Below, piece by piece: positions 58,794 through 64,000 of a stretch of 64,000 bases of DNA. A model generated the notes under the pieces. That model was not told the origin of the DNA. It saw only the letters and a program-made list of their open reading frames with translations, and did not search any database. How positions within the stretch are numbered: the stretch's first letter is position 1; each line of letters opens with the position of its first letter. Source of the stretch: Gnetum montanum (lineage: Eukaryota; Streptophyta; Gnetopsida; Gnetales; Gnetaceae); contig MNCI01034769.1 of the NCBI GenBank assembly GCA_015680685.1, positions 1 to 64,000 on the forward strand, read 5' to 3'. The translations under genes and the position numbers were made by a program.

Positions 58794-59770
58794 TAATCAA
58801 ACTTGGTATATTAGGTAGCTAAGTTGCGTAAATATGATAAAGCATCATTATTGTCAAGTATATCAATTGGGTAAGATATTGCATATGATATATTGTAGAT
58901 GCTACATCGCATATGCTATATTGTAGATGCTATATCAAATCTACTATAGCTTAATTACATTGACACATACTCATCAGCATAGCCAAATGAGTTAACACAT
59001 CTCCATTAACACAATGTCTAATATGTGAGCACCTGACATGTATTTGGAATTATTTGGGCAGTAGTGTAGCTAAACTCTTGTAGGTTTATTTTATAATCTT
59101 AGAAAATAGTTAGTGAGTGCCCACAATGTGGATTTGAGTTAGTTCCATGATGTCTTATTTGAGTGGCATTGTACGTGTACACACTTCATTAACAACAATA
59201 AGATTGAGTTTGATTCATATTCATTGCAATAATTTGACTTAGAATAGATTTATTTCCAATGAAATTTACTTTCTATGTACTTAGTTAATATTTACATTTC
59301 CTTGCATATTAATAAATCGATGGAATAAGCACAACCAATTTCAAGTGTAAACACATATTTGCTTGATAATCCCAATAGTGTTATTGCTTGGTTTGCCTAG
59401 TAGCATAATACTTGGTAATCCTAGTAGTGAGTATGTCAATTTAAGATGTGTATAGAAAATTGGAAATGAATTATCATTACCCTTACAATAGTTTTAGATA
59501 TAATTTTATTATTAATTAGATTAAATAATTAATTTCTATGTTATTATTAAGTTAGTTTAAGGCTTTAACAACATTAATAATCATATGCCTCTCTTTGGAC
59601 TAAACCATATGTGATAAAGTTACCATTAGTCCAATTGAGAAGACAATGACCTATTATCAATGCTCACCAATCTAGATACCACACTAGTTCCATTTATGGA
59701 ATTCAACCAGATTTCATGTGAATGCTTGTGATTCATATGGTTAGGCATAGGGAATACCCACTGCTCATCA
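58794..59770 (+). repeat. 3' LTR of element E
   Basis: 977 bp. Its array is of ATTGTAGATGCTATAT type (58,870-58,940), unlike A. The place of the TATA box in A is lost by a deletion of about 17 bases near 59,015. Confidence 0.83.
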
Positions 59771-59798
59771 AAGGCCATCAACATGATCAGAATACTAA

Positions 59799-60125
59799 GG
59801 GCTTGGTCACATGTCATGGTTTTTGGTAGGTCTGGCTAACTTTGGGCATTTTAATTTGGTATTAGTACTCATGTTAACCATGACTAACCATGTTTTTCTT
59901 GCAAAACCATGATCTTTGATAGTTATTTTCAATCAAGCATAATTTATAGCTAGTTGTGATTGTACATAGAGTTGTAATGATTGTTTGATTGTCATGCCAA
60001 TTAAAATTTTAGGCCATAACATAACACAAATAATGAAGGTGATAAATAACAATGATTATGGATATTTTATTAGATTAAATATTAGTCATGATATGGCCTA
60101 AAAACCATGACATGTGATTAGGCCC
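59799..60125. mobile_element. Small inverted-repeat transposon (MITE)
   Basis: A 327-bp element with inverted ends of about 28 bases: left GGGCTTGGTCACATGTCATG (59,799 on), right the complement of GGGCCTAATCACATGTCATG (to 60,125). No coding capacity. It is flanked by TAA (59,796-59,798) and TGA (60,126-60,128). GGGC ends with a 3-bp duplication suggest the PIF/Harbinger group, but hAT cannot be excluded: a 10-base near repeat, TGATCAGAAT/TGACCAGAAT, also flanks it loosely. Confidence 0.7.
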
Positions 60126-61009
60126 TGACCAGAATTTATAGTGTAAGTTGTAGCAATCATGCAGTAATGGATAAGAAACAATGATGAAGCAAACCAATGA
60201 AGAGTAAGTAACTATGCAATAGATGCATTATAATTATTCTAGTTTAGTGGTAGAAAATCCTATAAGAAATTTATTGGAACAAGTATGTTCCTCTCCTAAA
60301 TGTTAGTAAGCTGAAGCTCACAATAGTGATTGTACATAGGGCCATCATTAGGGTAAAGCAAGGTGCCTAGTTGATCCTATAAGAAAGTGATCCCAAGAAG
60401 GGCATTAGTGGTACATGACGAATGGTATGAGCTAAAGGGATTGATGTGATCAAAGATACAAAATTTTTTGTGCTAGATGCTCACTTAACTATATTTAGGA
60501 TCATAGTCATCCATAAGTTCAAAAAAGGGACATGATGGTAGAAGGGTGTTGTTAGGGCTAGATGGTTAGGAGGTAGGTAGAGAAGTGAAGGTTTGTTGGA
60601 AGCATAGTATCGGTGAAGGAAGGGTAGGAGGGTTAGCATTAGGGATGTGGAAAGGGGACAAGGAGTAGCATAGTGGTTTCATGTCATCAAGAATGTTCAC
60701 GGGGGGATAGGAGCATATTCTACAAGCATGGAAAATAGACTAGCTACACATGAAAAGGGTGATGATCCAATTAGATGCAAGTAGAGTTCTCAATCATTCT
60801 TATTACTTCTTTTTATCTTTTAATCTTTCTATACTGTAGCTATATTAGTAGCATTAACCTAAAATAATGATGTTTCTTGCATAAGAGATGGAAAGTCCCA
60901 AGAGAAAAATATTGCATAAAAGTGCACAATATTAATAAGAAGTTAACAATGGAAGTTTCATTAGTTATGATTCAAATGAATAGAAATTGAAATAAAGATG
61001 GTTGATTAT
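60126..61009. other. Stretch with no recognised feature
   Basis: No gene, LTR or inverted repeat found. A run of purine-rich DNA lies at about 60,530-60,720. Confidence 0.45.
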
Positions 61010-61889
61010 TGATGAGTGACAAGGTATCCCTAGGTCTAACTATACAAATCACAGAGCATTCATGCATGATCTGCTTGAATTTTGTGGAATTTATAGTTTT
61101 TAATGCACTAGTCTTCTAGGAAGTAAACCTTGCCTTAAGGTCATTTTTTGTCTTCCCAATTACACTTGTGAGGTACATTGGTATGGTTAAGTGTAATTGA
61201 GGAATCTGATTTTTATAATGTATTTTATGGTTTTGGTGTTTAAAGGGAGATAAAAGTAATTTGAGTAACTAATTTAATTTAACTAATTAACTAATACCAA
61301 AGCTGTCCTAACATAAGAATACGGTCCCACTTTTCACACATGTCTTGAACCCATGCATCCATTGTTGGGTTACCACGCACTACGCTACTGGGTGTGCCAA
61401 GTAATAACGCTAATGGGATTACCAAGCAAATACATGCTACACTCGAAGTGATCATACTTATGTGTTTAATTTATCTAGCTTACCTTGCTTAATTACTTCA
61501 TTAGCTTAATTACAGGAAAACATTGAATAAATAATTAAAAATAGTAAATGCATAAATAAAACATTTAATCTATCCAAAGTATTGCAAGGTTTATCAGAAA
61601 GCTCATCTTTATTGCTACACACACTATCGTGCTTAGGTACAACAATGCTTGGATAAAGATTTGTACATTCAATGGCTCCTGCTATAGCCACTCGGGGGAA
61701 AAATTCTAACTCTCAAATGAACAAACTATAAGAGCTTTACTACTACTGAAATCTCATTGCCATAAATGCATCTGGTGGATGTGTATTTATAGCAAAAATG
61801 TAGACATTGCATTAATGGGGCCTCATCGACACACGATACAATGCATCAACAAGGCCTTGTCGATGTAGCCAAAAATACTACGACTCATC
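61010..61889 (-). repeat. 3' LTR of element G
   Basis: 880 bp. The CTTGGTAAT-type repeats are at about 61,370-61,430 (on the opposite strand). Its array is GATGCATTG/TCGATG-like (61,800-61,880), different again from F. Confidence 0.85.
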
Positions 61890-61902
61890 ATACCCCCATG
61901 AC
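61890..61902 (-). other. Polypurine tract of G
   Basis: Minus strand AGTCATGGGGGTA beside the LTR, as in B and D. Confidence 0.75.
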
Positions 61903-62159
61903 TGAATGAAAACTCATTCTCAAGTTCTTTTACAAAATTTTCAAGGTATGGGATTATTGACTGAACTTTCACAAACAAAATAGACTAACCTGATAAAAAT
62001 GAAGTGCCTAAGTGTATGGATCAACACATTATAAAAATGATAGTGTTCATGACACAAAATTGAACACCATGAAATGATTCTCAAAATTGGATAACACGTT
62101 CCTTGATGTAGTGAAGTTTGGTGGAGAAGATCAGATAGTCCTGAGTGGTGGTGGCTCTT

Positions 62160-64000
62160 GAGGTTCTGAGGGACCTTCATTGGCTTCATGCATGTGTAGT
62201 GGTCGAGGTAGCTATGGCTATCTTACTATTGTTGCAACTTTTAGTGGGAGGTGGGAAGCATCCAACAATGCTTTCATTTTCTCCTTCTTACTTTTAGGAT
62301 CATGCACAATGCATGTAGCTTTGCCAATGTAAGTCAGAACAGGAACATCCCATGGACATGGGATTGCTGTAAAAAAATCCTTTGCATTGCTAAACTAGGT
62401 AGCAAATTGTTTACATTCAATTTCAAATGCTCTAATTGCATCCTTTAGTTCCTATTAAATATTCATCCTTTTGGCTAGGTTCTCATTAGTTGATCATTGA
62501 TCCATCAATCGTGCTCTAAGAACTTTGAGTTCAACATTTGTAGTCTCAAGCTTCTACTTGGTGTCTTTATGGTGTTTGAACTTTGCCTCATATAGCAAAT
62601 ATGAGCTAGCCACTTTCTTTTGTAACTCTGACTGTGATTGTCTGGCAGTTAACATAGCTAGGTTCACATAGCAGAGATTGGCCAACTCCATGTATTCTAT
62701 TATTTCTTATATTTGCAACTCCTTTAGGCAGATCTCCACTTTTTTGTAGGCATCAATCCCATCAACGATGGGTTGCCAAACTTCTTTTTCTTGTTGGAGT
62801 TACTGGAGAGCTTCATTTAATTTTTCCTTCACCATTTGGATGTGCTTTTCATTTACTTCCTTTTGTAGGCCAACTTGGTCTCTATAGTGATTTTCAACTT
62901 TTTCAAATTTTAAAGCTTCATTTTTTTAGGTGACAATCTCAATAGCAGATTTCTGGCATAAGGCTTGAACTTCCTTTATTGACATATTTAAATTTTATGC
63001 AGCCAATTTCCTTAATTTCATATTCACCCTGGCTAGCTGCTCTTGCTGTTAATGAATGAATTCTTGCATTTGTTCTTTTTGAGCATCAACATTGCATAGG
63101 CGATGATTTTGTGTGGTTAGTGCTTCATTCTCCTAGTGCATTTGAGCCAAGTCCTTTTGAATTGAATACATTTTTGCCTCTACTATGGACTAGCTAAAGA
63201 TGGCCATCACTACTTCCTCCTCAGCCTTCTTGAATTACTCTTGAAGCTGTTGGGAAGCTTCATCTCTGGTTATTTTCGAGCTAAGGAGTGTAAGATTAGT
63301 AAGGTGGGCATGTAATTCGGCAACCTCTACAGCCAAGCATTAATTTTGTGCTTGATCTATTTTGAGTTGCCCCTCCAAAATGATGCATTTTCCCCTTGGT
63401 TCTAGTAGCTTTGATTGGGTTGTAGTAATTTTATCTAGAAAATCAAAGATATCCAAAATTGATTGCCTAATCCCCACTAGTTGATCCAGCAATTCTTCAT
63501 GCTAGGCTACATTTAGTTTTCAGTTGATTGTGCTTGTAGATGTATGCACATTTCAAAGTGTAGTAGATACATCTAGTATAGATGCTGTGGGTGCATTAAG
63601 TGCTTCAGTGACATAGTTAGTGTCTACTTTAGCTACCATCTCTTGTCCTTGGTGCTGCATCACTAAGACAATGGCCCCTTCACCTTCCTTCAAATGCACC
63701 AAGAAGGAGGTGGCATTCCTAGAGATTTGTAGAAATAAATGGTGTTGTGATAATGACACCATCACCTCTTGAGCATTAGGATTAGACCTTGTAGACAACT
63801 ATGTTCGTTGGGTAGAGAATATTGGTCTATTCATTTCCATCAAGCTGATTGTTTGAGCCACCTCATTAAAGTGATTCATTGTTGGTCAATACATAGATGA
63901 GTCCATAGTACTCGTTCCTACATGTTGCTCTTACTCATGTAAGAGTTGCTCTCAAATTTTGCTCAAGCACTCAATAGTTGGATAGGCCTCCAGCATTGTT
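62160..64000 (-). pseudogene. Extra 3' ORF of element G, C-terminal part
   Basis: The minus strand encodes the same coiled-coil tail as F: IEYMELANL followed by NLAMLTARQSQSELQKKVASS at about 62,585-62,700, then a C-terminal stretch with WDVPVLTYIGKA (about 62,310-62,350). Further upstream FLVHLKEGEGAIVLVMQHQ (about 63,640-63,710) matches the linker of F near 47,260-47,310. The N-terminal domain lies outside the window. Stops and frameshifts are present but fewer than in A or E. Conservation between F and G shows that the ORF belongs to the lineage and is not a one-off capture. Confidence 0.7.

Larger units (their letters stand above)
44379..59770 (+). mobile_element. Element E: gag-only retrotransposon, sister of A
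   Basis: Target duplications are GAGGC (44374-44378) and AAGGC (59771-59775), one mismatch. The LTRs begin TAATCAAAC, a mutated form of the TGATGAGAC start of A, and end in TTAGCA (5') or CTCATCA (3'). The 5' LTR is split by element F. Without F, E is about 6.9 kb. It contains a tRNA-Asp-type primer site, gag, internal purine box, 3' domain and 3' LTR, but no protease, RT or integrase. The gag ends and tail match A closely, so both descend from one pol-less ancestor. Confidence 0.85.
61010..64000 (-). mobile_element. Element G: retrotransposon of the F type, cut by the window end
   Basis: The 3' LTR (61,010-61,889) has the TGATGAG/CATCA ends. The next DNA is the purine tract and then the C-terminal part of an extra ORF homologous to F. 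The 5' half lies beyond 64,000, so the target duplication (ATTAT expected from 61,005-61,009) cannot be checked and the presence of pol is unknown. Confidence 0.82.

Noticed and set aside
59626-59817. Minus-strand frame across the right end of E as LINE coding
   Set aside because: Most of it is E LTR; the few LINE-side codons include the target duplication and cannot prove continuity.

Overview
This is plant nuclear DNA. The evidence is Ty3/gypsy elements of the Athila/Tat type primed by tRNA-Asp, a Ty1/copia remnant, a LINE, a small inverted-repeat transposon, and one five-exon cytochrome P450 gene with plant GT-AG introns. The density of old, heavily mutated retrotransposons suggests a large genome such as that of a gymnosperm, but nothing here proves the species. 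No bacterial genes, CRISPR array, rRNA or tRNA gene was seen.

Left third (1-34,600). A fragment that may come from an endogenous pararetrovirus lies at the left edge. It is followed by a nest of LTR retrotransposons that I call A-D. A (1968-32768, + strand) carries two insertions: C (4831-21574, + strand) and D (22312-29315, - strand). C is itself split by B (6293-16147, - strand). Each boundary has TGATGAG/CATCA-type LTR ends and a 5-bp target duplication, and the host reading frames rejoin when the inserts are removed. B is the only element here with reverse transcriptase, RNase H and integrase, and all are mutated. C and D keep gag and protease and share the same deletion of RT, RNase H and integrase. 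A keeps only gag. To the right are a Ty1/copia RT/RNase H remnant and, inside it, a solo LTR with a perfect duplication (33626-34465).

Middle (34,600-42,950). A more GC-rich island holds the one intact-looking cellular gene: a minus-strand P450 of the CYP72 clan (36151-40130), 524 codons, with every hallmark motif present.

Right third (42,950-64,000). A minus-strand LINE fragment is followed by E (44379-59770, + strand, gag only, same subfamily as A), which has F (44765-53231, - strand) inserted in its 5' LTR. F lacks pol but carries an extra 3' ORF: an N-terminal domain resembling the 'putative plant transposon protein' family, then coiled coil. A short LTR-like promoter module lies upstream of that ORF. 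A related element G starts at 61010 and runs off the window. A small inverted-repeat element lies between E and G.

Taken together this looks like one family of elements made of a pol-bearing form (B) and several pol-less forms (A, C, D, E, F) that probably moved using enzymes supplied in trans. All share a tRNA-Asp primer site, a purine-tract box repeated at both ends of a long 3' domain, a conserved noncoding box inside that domain, and fast-changing palindromic arrays at the start of the LTR. Coordinates of degenerate features are good to roughly 5-30 bases; LTR ends supported by target duplications are exact.
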